DNA of 64,000 bases from Streptomyces sp. Ag109_O5-1 (GTDB lineage Bacteria > Actinomycetota > Actinomycetes > Streptomycetales > Streptomycetaceae), in NCBI RefSeq assembly GCF_003814875.1, contig NZ_RKQF01000001.1, forward strand, positions 3,844,001-3,908,000. Direction: 5' to 3'. The notes below the pieces were generated by a model. The model was not told the origin of the DNA. It did not search any database and saw only the letters and a list, made by a program, of their open reading frames with translations. Positions 48,967 through 59,536 of the stretch are shown here, in pieces (position 1 is the first letter of the stretch; each line of letters starts with the position of its first letter). The translations under genes and the position numbers were made by a program.

Positions 48967-50422
48967 ATGCCGATAGAACAGCGCGGAGTCGACACCATCC
49001 CGGACGGGGAACGCACCAGCGGGCCGAAGGACCTGGTGTCGATCCTGCTCGGGTCCAACCTCTGCCTCGGCGTGATCATCTTCGGCTGGCTGCCGCCGTC
49101 CTTCGGGCTCGGCTGGTGGTCGTCGGTGAGCGCGATCGTGGCGGGCACGGTGATCGGCGCGGTCTTCACGGCACCGCTCGCGCTGGTCTCCCTGCGCACC
49201 GCCACGAACCTGTCCACGTCCTCCGGCGCGCAGTTCGGGGTGCGCGGCCGGCTGGTCGGCTCGGTGGTGGGCCTGCTGCTGGCCCTCGGCTACACCGCGC
49301 TGACCGTGTGGATCGGCGGCGATGTGATGGTGGGCGTGCTGGGGCGGCTGTTCGGACTGCCGGCGGGCGGGGTGGCGTACGCCGTGGTCTACACGGTGCT
49401 CGCGGCGGCGACGGTGGCGGGCGCGGTCTACGGCTACCGGGTGCTGCTGGCCATGTCCAAGGTGCTCGCCGTCGGTATGACGGCCCTCCTGATCCTCGGG
49501 ATCTTCGCCTACGCCCCGCACTTCACCACCTCCGCGCTGCCGGGCGGGCGGCTATCTGCTGGGCGGCTACTGGCCGACGTGGTGCCTGGCCGCGGTGGCG
49601 GCGGGCCTGTCGGGCCCGGTCGCCTTCATCACACTCCTCGGCGACTACACCCGCTACATCTCCCCCGTCCGCCACTCCTCCCGCCGGGTCCTGCACGGCA
49701 CCTGGCTGGGCCTGGTCCTGGGCCTCCTGGTCCCGCAGCTGTTCGGCACGTTCACGGCGTACGGTGCGCGGGCGGCGACGGACTACGCGGGCCCGCTGGT
49801 GTCGGCCTCGCCCGTCTGGTACCTGGTCCCGCTCCTGCTCTCCGCCTCGGCCGGCTCGGTCGGCAACGCGGGCCTGATGCTGTACTCGATGGGACTCGAC
49901 CTGGACGCGATCCTGCCCCGCGCGTCCCGGGCCCGTGCCACCTACACCGTCGCGATCGTCGCCACGGCCTGCGTCTTCGTCGGCCACTACGCCTGGAACG
50001 CGCAGTCCGCGATGACGTCCTTCGTCCTCCTGCTCACCGCCATCGGCACCCCGTGGGCGGTCATCACCCTCATCGGCTTCGTCCGCTCCCGGGGCGTGTA
50101 CGACGCGGACGCGCTCCAGGTCTTCAACCGGCGCTCGCGGGGCGGGATCTACTGGTACCGGGCAGGCTGGAACATCCGGGCGACGGCGTCCTGGGCACTG
50201 GGCGCCGGGGTCGGTCTGCTGGCGGTCTCCCTGCCGTCGTACCAGGGCCCGCTGCTGTCACTGACGGGCGGGGTGGACTGCAGCTTCCTGCTGTCAGGGG
50301 CCGTGGGCGGTGTCGCGTATCTGGCACTCACCGCCCAGCAGACGTCCCGCCCGGTCCCGGACGGGATCGGGGCCGGGACCGGAGCCGGGCAGGAACCGGC
50401 TCGCGCCGAGGGAAGACTGTAG
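48967..50422 (+). pseudogene. NCS1-type cytosine/purine/allantoin permease, frameshifted
   Basis: An integral membrane symporter of the NCS1 family. The first frame (48967 to about 49550) reads SILLGSNLCLGVIIFGWLPP, SLRTATNLSTSSGAQFG and further membrane segments. The second frame (about 49551-50422) continues with AAVAAGLSGPVAFITLLGDY, then TRYISP and the remaining segments. The switch lies in GGGCGGGCGGC around 49541-49552 and is repaired by removing one base. This is either a natural frameshift or a read error. If intact, the protein would be about 485 aa. The ATG at 48967 has AAGGAGA upstream. Divergent from the urease-like operon. Confidence 0.8.
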
Positions 50423-50781
50423 CGCCGGGGGAAGGCTGCAGGGCGCCGGCCGCTCGCCTGGTTGACGAGCAGCACGACCAGCGAAGCGAGCCCCTGCCGC
50501 GCCGCGTCGCGGGCCACGCACACCTGCTTGATCACCAGAAAGCTGCCGAGCGTGATCCTGATGCGGCGGTTGAGCCACTCGTCCGGCTCGATCCGCTCGG
50601 CACGCACCGCCTGCGCCCGGTACACCTCCTCGGTGTACTCCGAGACCAGGAACCCGTCCCGGCTCGCGGTATCCGGATCGGCTGCCTCCAGGCTTCTGGA
50701 CCGCGCCAGTTCGAGGATCTTCGGAACATGTTCCTGGGTCGCCCGCACGATCGCGGTCCGCTCCGTGGCAGGCACACTCAC
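50423..50781 (-). pseudogene. Truncated GNAT-type acetyltransferase remnant
   Basis: An N-terminal GNAT-like fragment: VRATQEHVPKILELARSRSL, DGFLVSEYTEEVYRAQ, SFLVIKQVCVARDAARQGLA. The region between YRAQ and RIEPDEW looks shortened. After LASLVVLLVNQASGRRP the frame runs on antisense into the permease gene with no acetyltransferase features, so the C-terminal half is lost. The likely start is the GTG at 50779-50781, with GGGGGAG upstream. Confidence 0.6.
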
Positions 50782-50870
50782 ACACTCCCCCAAGACGACT
50801 GCATATGCCGAACCACCGTCAGCAGCCTGCCTTTGACGGTCCGTCGGATGCGAGCGTCACGCATCGCCGA

Positions 50871-50917
50871 AGCCCCAGCCCCCCGCACTCCGGCTGAGGA
50901 GGCGGGGGCCCGGGGCT
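50871..50917. terminator. Terminator downstream of ilvE
   Basis: AGCCCCAGCCCCCCGC (50871-50886) pairs imperfectly with GCGGGGGCCCGGGGCT (50902-50917). It begins about 50 bp past the ilvE stop on the minus strand. Confidence 0.6.
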
Positions 50918-50968
50918 CGGGACGGCTGAGTGCCGGTGGTTCGGGGCCGACGGGGGCTAGGGCCGGCG

Positions 50969-52057
50969 TCAGCCGAGCTGGTGCATCCAGCCGTGCTTGT
51001 CCTCCGCCGTGCCGCGCTGGATGTCGAGGAGCGCCTCGCGGAGCTTGAGGGTGACCTCGCCGGGCTCGCCGTTCGACTGCCGCCACTCGGCGCCGCTGCG
51101 CTTGACCGTGCCGACCGGGGTGATCACGGCCGCGGTGCCGCACGCGAAGACCTCGGTGAGGGTGCCGTTCTCCGAGTCGCGCTGCCACTGCTCGATGGAG
51201 ACCCGGGCCTCCTCGGACTCGTAGCCGAGGTCGCGGGCGACGGTGAGGAGGGAGTCACGGGTGACGCCCTCCAGGATGGAGCCGGTGAGGGTGGGTGTGA
51301 CGATCTTGTCGCCGTACACGAAGTACAGGTTCATGCCGCCGAGCTCCTCGACCCACTTGTGCTCGACCGCGTCGAGGTAGCAGACCTGGTCGCAGCCCTG
51401 CGCGGCGGCCTCGGCCTGGGCGAGCAGGGAGGCCGCGTAGTTGCCGCCGGTCTTGGCGTCGCCCATGCCGCCGGGGACGGCGCGGACGCGGTCCTCGGAG
51501 GCCCAGATGGAGACCGGTCGGACCCCGCCGGGGAAGTAGGCGCCGGCCGGGGAGGCGATGACCAGGAAGAGGTACTCGTTGGCCGGCTTGACGCCCAGGC
51601 CGACCTCGGTGGCGATCATGAAGGGGCGCAGGTAGAGGGACTCCTCGCCGCCGTGCGCCGGGACCCAGTCCTTGTCCTGCTGGACCAGGACGTCACAGGC
51701 CTCGATGAAGGTCTCCACCGGCAGCTCGGGCATGGCGAGCCGGCGGGCGGAACGCTGGAAGCGCTTGGCGTTCTGGTCGGGGCGGAAGGTGGCCACCGAG
51801 CCGTCGGGGCGGCGGTAGGCCTTCAGGCCCTCGAAGATCTCCTGGGCGTAGTGCAGCACGTTGGTGGCCGGGTCCAGGGGGATCGGCGCGTACGGAACGA
51901 GCTGGCCGTCGTGCCAGCCGCGGCCCTCGGTCCACTTGATCGTCACCATGTGGTCGGTGAAGTGGCGGCCGAATCCGGGGCTGGCCAGGATCGCCTCGCG
52001 CTCGGCGGCGGCGGTCGGGTGCGCGGACGGCTTGAGCTCGATCGTGGGCGTCGTCAT
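50969..52057 (-). CDS. ilvE: Branched-chain amino acid aminotransferase
   Basis: PLP enzyme interconverting the 2-oxo acids of Val, Ile and Leu with the amino acids. The protein is 362 aa, of the larger (actinobacterial/eukaryotic-type) class. The PLP lysine is in GGMGDAKTGGNYAASLLAQA (about residue 197). YLFLVIASPAGAYFPGGVRP and EVFACGTAAVITPVG are fold-type IV signatures. The ATG is at 52055-52057. It lies 262 bp downstream of leuB on the same strand; the leuB terminator at 52251 suggests its own promoter in 52060-52240. Confidence 0.96.
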   Translation of the reverse strand: MTTPTIELKPSAHPTAAAEREAILASPGFGRHFTDHMVTIKWTEGRGWHDGQLVPYAPIPLDPATNVLHYAQEIFEGLKAYRRPDGSVATFRPDQNAKRFQRSARRLAMPELPVETFIEACDVLVQQDKDWVPAHGGEESLYLRPFMIATEVGLGVKPANEYLFLVIASPAGAYFPGGVRPVSIWASEDRVRAVPGGMGDAKTGGNYAASLLAQAEAAAQGCDQVCYLDAVEHKWVEELGGMNLYFVYGDKIVTPTLTGSILEGVTRDSLLTVARDLGYESEEARVSIEQWQRDSENGTLTEVFACGTAAVITPVGTVKRSGAEWRQSNGEPGEVTLKLREALLDIQRGTAEDKHGWMHQLG

Positions 52058-52250
52058 GAGTGGTAGTCCTTCACCGGTTGTAGTGATGGGCCGCGCTCAC
52101 ACCCGTACGGTCGGCGTCCGGTCGTAGGACGTCCGAGCATTCCCTCATGCCGCGGCTCTGCGTTCGATTATCGCGCGGGGGCCTGGGTGGAAGGAATCGG
52201 GGTGAAAACGGACCCGGGGTCGATGGTGGCACCCGGTGGCAGGCATGGGG

Positions 52251-52283
52251 AAGCCGCCGGGTGCGTGTGCGACCCGGCGGCTT
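52251..52283 (-). terminator. Terminator downstream of leuB
   Basis: AAGCCGCCGGGT (52251-52262) pairs perfectly with ACCCGGCGGCTT (52272-52283), loop GCGTGTGCG. It begins 37 bp past the leuB stop. Confidence 0.85.
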
Positions 52284-52319
52284 CGAAAGTCTTCGTGAGG
52301 CTTCGAGAAGCTCGGCAGG

Positions 52320-53363
52320 TCAGCCGGCTACTCGTACGGCGAGCGCGTCGCCGATCTCCGAGGTGGAGCGGGCGGGCTTGCCCTGGCGCTCGGTGAGGTC
52401 GGCGGTGACGGCCTCCTCGACGCGGGCGGCCTCGGCCTCGTAGCCGAGGTGGCGCAGCAGCAGGGCGACGGACAGGACCGTGGCCGTGGGGTCGGCCTTG
52501 CCCTGGCCGGCGATGTCGGGCGCGGAACCGTGGACCGGCTCGAACATCGAGGGGAACTCGCGGGAGGGGTTGATGTTGCCGCTCGCCGCGACGCCGATGC
52601 CGCCGGAGACGGCCGCGGCGAGGTCGGTGATGATGTCGCCGAAGAGGTTGTCGGTGACGATCACGTCGAAGCGACCGGGGTCGGTGACCAGGTAGATGGT
52701 CGCCGCGTCGACATGGATGTAGTCCGTGGTGACCTCGGGGAACTCCACGGCCACCTTGTTGAAGATGTTCGTCCACAGGTGCCCGGCGAAGGTCAGCACG
52801 TTGTTCTTGTGGACCAGCGTGAGCTTCTTGCGCGGGCGGGCCTGGGCGCGGGCGAAGGCGTCCCGGACGACACGCTCGACACCGAAGGCCGTGTTGACGG
52901 AGACCTCGGTGGCGACCTCGTGCTCGGTGCCCTTGCGGATGGTGCCGCCGTTGCCGGTGTACGGGCCCTCGGTCCCCTCGCGGACCACGATGAAGTCGAT
53001 CTCCGGCTCACCGGCCAGCGGGGTCGCGACACCGGGGAGGAGCTTCGACGGACGCAGGTTGACGTGGTGGTCGAAGGCGAAGCGGAGCTTCAGCAGGAAG
53101 CCGCGCTCCAGAACACCGGAGGGGACGCTCGGGTCGCCGATCGCGCCCAGCAGGATCACGTCGTGCTGCTTCAGCGCGTCGAGGTCGGCGTCGGTGAGGG
53201 TCTCACCGGTGGCGTGGTAACGCCTGGCGCCGAAGTCGTACTCCTTCGTCTCCAGCTTCACATCCTGCGGGAGGACGGCGGAGAGGACCTTGAGGCCTTC
53301 GGCCACGACTTCCTGCCCGATGCCGTCACCGGGGATCACTGCGAGATCGATGCTGCGAGACAT
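52320..53363 (-). CDS. leuB: 3-isopropylmalate dehydrogenase
   Basis: Oxidative decarboxylation of 3-isopropylmalate in leucine synthesis. The protein is 347 aa. Motifs: LAVIPGDGIGQEVVAEGLKV at the N-terminus, NLRPSKLLPG, the substrate-site VREGTEGPYTGNGG, the catalytic region DNLFGDIITDLAAAVSGGIG and NAD-binding EPVHGSAPDIAGQGKADPTA. The ATG at 53361-53363 is preferred; the longer frame to 53450 has no ribosome site. Divergent from the phosphatase gene. A short dyad GTCCGCCATATGGAC lies at 53406-53420. Confidence 0.96.
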   Translation of the reverse strand: MSRSIDLAVIPGDGIGQEVVAEGLKVLSAVLPQDVKLETKEYDFGARRYHATGETLTDADLDALKQHDVILLGAIGDPSVPSGVLERGFLLKLRFAFDHHVNLRPSKLLPGVATPLAGEPEIDFIVVREGTEGPYTGNGGTIRKGTEHEVATEVSVNTAFGVERVVRDAFARAQARPRKKLTLVHKNNVLTFAGHLWTNIFNKVAVEFPEVTTDYIHVDAATIYLVTDPGRFDVIVTDNLFGDIITDLAAAVSGGIGVAASGNINPSREFPSMFEPVHGSAPDIAGQGKADPTATVLSVALLLRHLGYEAEAARVEEAVTADLTERQGKPARSTSEIGDALAVRVAG

Positions 53364-53494
53364 GCCCGGCACCCTACCCCTCGTCCCATGGAATGACATG
53401 CACTGTCCGCCATATGGACGCGTCGGGGTGTCCCGTCGACTGGCGTTCACCCGTACGTGTAAGGCGTTGGCCTGCGCTGGGCACCATTCCGGGC

Positions 53495-55057
53495 ATGGAC
53501 CTCCCCGACTTCGGTATCCCGCCGCAGCTCGCCGCCCGGATGAGCATGGCCGAGCAGTACGAGTATCTGCGCACCCGGCTGGTGAACCGCCGCACGCTGG
53601 TGACGGCGGGCGCGGTGGCGGGCGGCGCGCTGGTGACCGGTTGCGCGGGGAAGTCCGCGCGTCCGTCGGCGGCGGGTCCGACGCCGGCCACGTCGGCGGT
53701 CCACGGTGCGGCCGTCACACCGTTCGGCCGTCATCTCGCCTTCGGCGCCGACCCGAGGACGCGGATGCGGATCTCCTGGCAGGTGCCTGCCGCGGTGCGG
53801 AAGCCGTTCGTGCGGATCGGCTCGCGGCCGGACGCCCTGGGCCCGCGGGTCGCCGCGGAGATCCGGCATCTGCATACGCCGGGGGTGCGGGGGGTGCGCC
53901 CGGTGGTCGAGCAGTACTACGTCCACGCGGCCCTGGACGACCTCACCCCCGGTACGACGTACTACTACGGCGTCGGCCACGACGGCTGGGACCCGGCCGC
54001 CGCCGGCCACCGTGCCTCCATCGCCTCGTTCCGCACCGCGCCCGCAAGTCCGGAGAGGTTCGTGTTCACGGCCTTCGGCGACCAGGGGGTCGGCCAGGCC
54101 GGGAAGGCGAGCGACAACGCGCTGCTGAAGCAGAAGCCGGCCTTCCATCTGCACGCGGGCGACATCTGCTACGCGGACGGCAACGGCACCGGGAAGACCT
54201 CGGACGGCTACGACGCCCGGGAGTGGGACCGCTTCCTGCAGCAGAACGAGCCGGTGGCCCGCTCGGTCCCGTGGATGGTCACGACCGGCAACCACGACAT
54301 GGAGGCCTGGTACTCCCCCGACGGCTACGGCGGCCAGTACGCCCGCTTCGCCCTCCCCGACAACGGCTTCGACCCGCACGGGGCGCCGGGCGTGTACGCG
54401 TTCACCTACGGCAACGTGGGCTTCGTGGCGCTGGACGCGAACGACGTGTCGTACGAGATCCCCGCCAACTTCGGCTACAGCGGCGGCCGGCAGACGAAAT
54501 GGCTGGAGAAGAAGCTGAAGGAGCTGCGGGCGGCGAAGGGGGTGGACTTCGTGGTCGTCTTCTTCCACCACTGCGCGTACTCGACGTCCTCGCACGCCTC
54601 CGACGGCGGGATCCGGGCGGCCTGGCTGCCGCTGTTCGCCAGGTACCAGGTGGACCTGGTCGTCAACGGGCACAACCACGTCTACGAGCGCACGGACGCG
54701 GTGAAGGACGGCCGGGTCGGCCGCGCGGTCCCGGTCGGCGGTTCGACCGACCCGACACGGGACGGCATCGTCCACGTCACGGCGGGGGGTGGCGGGCGGA
54801 ACCTGTACGCGTTCCCGTCCGGGGTCAAGGACAGCTACGAGGGGCACATCACCCGGCACGACGCGGTGGACAGCTTCCACTGGGTCAAGGGGCAGCACAA
54901 CGTGGCGGAAACGGTGGAGTGGTCACGGGTGCGGTACACCGGCTACTCCTTCCTCAGGGTCGAGGCGGAGGCGGGTACGAGCCCGAGGCTGAAGGTGTCG
55001 GCGCTGACGCAGAGCGGGGCGCGGATCGACCACTTCGAGATACGGCGGGGCGGCTGA
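53495..55057 (+). CDS. Purple-acid-phosphatase-like metallophosphoesterase lipoprotein
   Basis: A 520-aa exported phosphoesterase. A 30-residue leader is followed by a twin-arginine-like NRRTLVTAGAVAGGALVTGC with a lipobox cysteine, so it may be a Tat-exported lipoprotein. An FN3-like N-terminal domain (about 75-180) is followed by a calcineurin-type domain with metal motifs TAFGDQG, HAGDICYADG, TGNHDMEAWY, FFHHCAYS and NGHNHVYERTD. Substrates are probably phosphomonoesters or nucleotides outside the cell. The ATG at 53495 lies 131 bp from the divergent leuB. Confidence 0.88.
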   Translation: MDLPDFGIPPQLAARMSMAEQYEYLRTRLVNRRTLVTAGAVAGGALVTGCAGKSARPSAAGPTPATSAVHGAAVTPFGRHLAFGADPRTRMRISWQVPAAVRKPFVRIGSRPDALGPRVAAEIRHLHTPGVRGVRPVVEQYYVHAALDDLTPGTTYYYGVGHDGWDPAAAGHRASIASFRTAPASPERFVFTAFGDQGVGQAGKASDNALLKQKPAFHLHAGDICYADGNGTGKTSDGYDAREWDRFLQQNEPVARSVPWMVTTGNHDMEAWYSPDGYGGQYARFALPDNGFDPHGAPGVYAFTYGNVGFVALDANDVSYEIPANFGYSGGRQTKWLEKKLKELRAAKGVDFVVVFFHHCAYSTSSHASDGGIRAAWLPLFARYQVDLVVNGHNHVYERTDAVKDGRVGRAVPVGGSTDPTRDGIVHVTAGGGGRNLYAFPSGVKDSYEGHITRHDAVDSFHWVKGQHNVAETVEWSRVRYTGYSFLRVEAEAGTSPRLKVSALTQSGARIDHFEIRRGG

Positions 55058-55135
55058 CCCCGGGGTACGGCGCGGCTGTCCCGGCCGCGCCGTACCCCGT
55101 GCGGGTGCGGCTCCCGATCAGAGGACCGGCGCTGC

Positions 55136-55267
55136 TCAGTGGCCGGTCTCGCCGCCGTTGTCGCGGCGGTCGAGGGCGCGCTGGAGGGCGGCGGCGGCGT
55201 TCTTGCGCTCGGACTCGCTCGTGCGGGACACGTGGCGGACTCGGCGGCGGACGGTCGTCTCGGCCAT
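55136..55267 (-). CDS. Very small basic protein (43 aa)
   Basis: Begins MAETTVRRRVRHVSRTSESE, then a helical KNAAAALQRALDRRDN and GGETGH. The ATG at 55265-55267 has a strong ribosome site (AAGGAGT). Seven of the first 20 residues are basic or next to basic residues, suggesting nucleic-acid binding, but no family is recognised. Convergent with the phosphatase gene. The roughly 280 bp upstream (to 55551) show no other gene. Confidence 0.7.
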   Translation of the reverse strand: MAETTVRRRVRHVSRTSESERKNAAAALQRALDRRDNGGETGH

Positions 55268-55551
55268 GGGAATCGACTCCTTCGGGCATACGTGGAGTAC
55301 GGCAGGGGGGTTGCGAGACGCCGGAAGGGGCGGGGAGCGGTGCCGCAGGGGTTGCCTGCACGGGGCCCGGCTCACGACCGCCATTCGCTTGATCGAGCGA
55401 GACGTTCGGCTCCTACAAAAGTAAGGGAGCGGCCCGCTTCTGTCTGCACAATTACTCGGACTTCCTACTATCTGAGACGGCGGAGTGGGTCACACGGCTG
55501 TGAGCTGGGGCTTTGACGGGTGGGGCGGATGATTCCGAAGGGGCGAACGGG

Positions 55552-56091
55552 TTACATGACGTCTCCGTCGCGCCAGTCGAAGACGAGTTCGTGGGCGGGG
55601 TCGAGGACGTCCCCGGCGAGGCCGGGCCACAGGTACACATCGCCCTCCTCGTCCGCCAGACGCACGATCCCGTCCTTGGGCGACAGCGCGCAGACCCGGC
55701 CGGCCCAACGCCGCCAGCCCCGGGCGGTGTAGAGCCGGGCCCCGTCCTCGCTCGCGGACAGCGCGCCGAGGTCGTACGCCCGCCCGGCGATCCCCTCCAG
55801 CGCCGCCATCACCTGCCCGCCGAGTCCCCGGCGGCGGGCGTCGGGCCGCACGCCGACGGCCTCGACATAGCCGACGCGCAGCCAGCGGCCCCGGTGCCGG
55901 GCCCTGCGCTGCACGACCGAGCCGTGCGCGGCGAGCCCGGCCCCGTCATGGACGAGGGCGTGCATGCCGCCGAGGCCGTGTTCCCAGTCGCTGTCGGCGA
56001 AGTCCCCGCCGAACGCCTCGTGGAGGAGGGCGCGGGCGGCACGGAGATCGGCGGGGCCGAGGTCGGCGGTGTGCGCGATGCGGAGCGGCAT
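55552..56091 (-). CDS. Aminoglycoside 2'-N-acetyltransferase-like GNAT (AAC(2')-I family)
   Basis: A 179-aa GNAT protein. It resembles mycobacterial AAC(2')-Ic along most of its length: HTADLGPADLR, AFGGDFADSDWEHGLGGMHA, SVVQRRARHRG, LRVGYVEAVGVRPDARRRGL with the acetyl-CoA loop, AYDLGALSASEDGARLYTAR and a final DWRDGDVM. These enzymes acetylate aminoglycosides, though in mycobacteria the natural substrate is uncertain. The ATG is at 56089-56091. It lies 20 bp downstream of the SDR gene on the same strand, probably one transcript. Confidence 0.88.
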   Translation of the reverse strand: MPLRIAHTADLGPADLRAARALLHEAFGGDFADSDWEHGLGGMHALVHDGAGLAAHGSVVQRRARHRGRWLRVGYVEAVGVRPDARRRGLGGQVMAALEGIAGRAYDLGALSASEDGARLYTARGWRRWAGRVCALSPKDGIVRLADEEGDVYLWPGLAGDVLDPAHELVFDWRDGDVM

Positions 56092-56111
56092 GGCCCCAGT
56101 GTCGTACGGGA

Positions 56112-56807
56112 CTACCAGGCGACGGGGCCGTCCCGGTCGATGAAGCGGCCCGTTCCGGCGCCGGACGGCTCGGTGGCCAGCCGGACGATCGCGTCGGTGC
56201 CCTCGGTGACGGTCTGCGGGCCGCTGTGGGCGTTGAGGTCGGTCGCCGTGTAGCCGGGGTCGACGGCGTTGACGCGGATGTCCTTGAAGGCCTTGGCGTA
56301 CTGGGTGGTGAGCATGACGAGGGCCGCCTTGGAGGAGTTGTAGAGCGGCGCCACGACGGTGGACTCGACGCGGGCCGGGTCGTGGGTGACGGCGACCGAC
56401 CCCAGTCCGCTGCTGACGTTGACGACGACCGGGTCCGCCGACCTGCGCAGCAGCGGCAGGAACGCGGTGGTGGTGCGGATGACGCCGAAGAGGTTGACGT
56501 CGAAGACGGCGAGGGCGTCGGCCGCGGTGAGCTCGTCCGGGTCGACGTGCGGGCCGGAGACGCCGGCGTTGTTGACCAGTACGTCGATCCGGCCCTCGTG
56601 GGCGGCGACGTCGGCGGCCGCGGCGGCGACCGAGACGTCGTCGGTGACGTCGATCCGGACGAACCGCGCGCCGAGCGCGTCGGCCGCCGCCGCGCCCTGC
56701 TCCGGGTCGCGCGCGCCGACGAGGACGGTGTGGCCGAGTCCGACGAGGCGGCGGGCGGTCTCGCGGCCGAGGCCCTTGTTGGCCCCGGTGATGAAGGTGA
56801 TGGTCAT
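56112..56807 (-). CDS. Short-chain dehydrogenase/reductase
   Basis: A 231-aa SDR. The NAD(P)-binding motif is TGANKGLG (residues 7-14); LVNNAGVSGPHVD and the catalytic serine/Tyr-x3-Lys region NVSSGLGSVAV ... YNSSKAALVML are present. The catalytic tetrad is complete. A carbonyl-reductase-like substrate is likely but not defined. The ATG is at 56805-56807. Divergent from an XRE/MmyB-type regulator across 88 bp, a frequent Streptomyces pairing. Confidence 0.9.
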   Translation of the reverse strand: MTITFITGANKGLGRETARRLVGLGHTVLVGARDPEQGAAAADALGARFVRIDVTDDVSVAAAAADVAAHEGRIDVLVNNAGVSGPHVDPDELTAADALAVFDVNLFGVIRTTTAFLPLLRRSADPVVVNVSSGLGSVAVTHDPARVESTVVAPLYNSSKAALVMLTTQYAKAFKDIRVNAVDPGYTATDLNAHSGPQTVTEGTDAIVRLATEPSGAGTGRFIDRDGPVAW

Positions 56808-56895
56808 GCGTCGATCGTCCGCCCGGCGCGGGTCCCCTGCCAGGGACGCCTCGACCGTAGGAACGGCGGTACCAGGATCACCGGATTGGGGCACG

Positions 56896-57759
56896 ATGGA
56901 GGGCATGGTGAGGAAAGAGGCGGCCGGTCTGGGCCCGACGATCCGTGCCTGGCGGGAGCGACTGTCGCCGACGGCCGTGGGGGTGCCGGAGACCGGCCGG
57001 GCCCGCCGTGCGACGGGACTGCGCCGCGAGGAACTCGCGGAGCTGGCCGGGATGTCGGTGGACTACGTCGTACGTCTGGAGCAGGGCCGGGCCACGACGC
57101 CCTCCGGGCAGGTGGTCGCCGCCCTGTCCCGCGCCCTGCGGCTGACCGACGGCGAACGCGAGCACCTCTACCGCATGGCGGGCCTGGTCCCCCCAAACGG
57201 CGGTCCGATCCCCGACGAACTCCCGCCGGGTGTGTGCCGCGTACTCAACCGGCTCGGGGACGTCGCGGTCGCCGTGTTCACCGCGCACTGGCAGCTGCTC
57301 TGCTGGAACGCCCACTGGGCCGCGCTCGTCGGTGATCCGTCGGCCACACCGCCGGAGCTGCGCAACTTCGCCCGGGAGCGGTTCCCGGTCGGCTCCGACG
57401 CCGTGCGCGTGGGCCGCTGGCCGGTGCTGGAGGAGGACCGCGCGCACACCGACCTCACGGTCGTGTCCGACCTGCGCCGGGCCACCGGCCGCTTTCCGCA
57501 CGACGCCCGCCTGGCCGAGCTGGTCGCGGAACTCGTCGAGGGCAACGCCGAGTTCGCCCGGTTGTGGGCGAGCGGCACGGTGGCCGCGCACCGCGAGGAC
57601 CACAAGACGGTCCGGCACCCCGAGGCAGGGCCGGTGGAGGTGGACTGCGACGTCCTGACGGACGGCGACTCGGAGTTCAAGATCGTCATTCTCTCGGCCG
57701 CACCCGGCAGCGTGGCCGAGGCCAGGCTGCGGACGCTGGTGAGGCCGGCCACGGGATAG
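56896..57759 (+). CDS. XRE-family regulator with MmyB-like ligand domain
   Basis: A 287-aa regulator. The N-terminal helix-turn-helix (about residues 10-80) has RRATGLRREELAELAGMSVD and YVVRLEQGRATTPSGQVVAA. The C-terminal MmyB-like PAS-type domain (about 110-270) has AVFTAHWQLLCWNAHWAALV and HPEAGPVEVDCDVLT. The start is ATG 56896, ATG 56905 or GTG 56908; the homology fits all. Probably controls the divergent SDR gene. Confidence 0.9.
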   Translation: MEGMVRKEAAGLGPTIRAWRERLSPTAVGVPETGRARRATGLRREELAELAGMSVDYVVRLEQGRATTPSGQVVAALSRALRLTDGEREHLYRMAGLVPPNGGPIPDELPPGVCRVLNRLGDVAVAVFTAHWQLLCWNAHWAALVGDPSATPPELRNFARERFPVGSDAVRVGRWPVLEEDRAHTDLTVVSDLRRATGRFPHDARLAELVAELVEGNAEFARLWASGTVAAHREDHKTVRHPEAGPVEVDCDVLTDGDSEFKIVILSAAPGSVAEARLRTLVRPATG

Positions 57760-57788
57760 CCGAACAGGGCACAGCCGCCCATGGGAAC

Positions 57789-57827
57789 GGGCCGGGAAGC
57801 CTGCTCGTGGGTCAGGCTTCCCGGCCC
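57789..57827. terminator. Bidirectional terminator between the XRE gene and pruA
   Basis: GGGCCGGGAAGCCTG (57789-57803) and CAGGCTTCCCGGCCC (57813-57827), a perfect 15-bp stem between convergent genes. Confidence 0.9.
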
Positions 57828-57845
57828 GTGCTCGGGGGCTGAGGG

Positions 57846-59477
<1,632 letters not shown>

Positions 59478-59536
59478 GGGTTCCGTAACTCCTTGTACGT
59501 GAGCGGGTGTTGAGGCTTGCCGCAGCTTGTCGGGGA

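Noticed and set aside
48967..50422. Programmed ribosomal frameshift in the permease
   Set aside because: No slippery heptamer with a downstream structure is evident; a GC-run indel is the simpler explanation.
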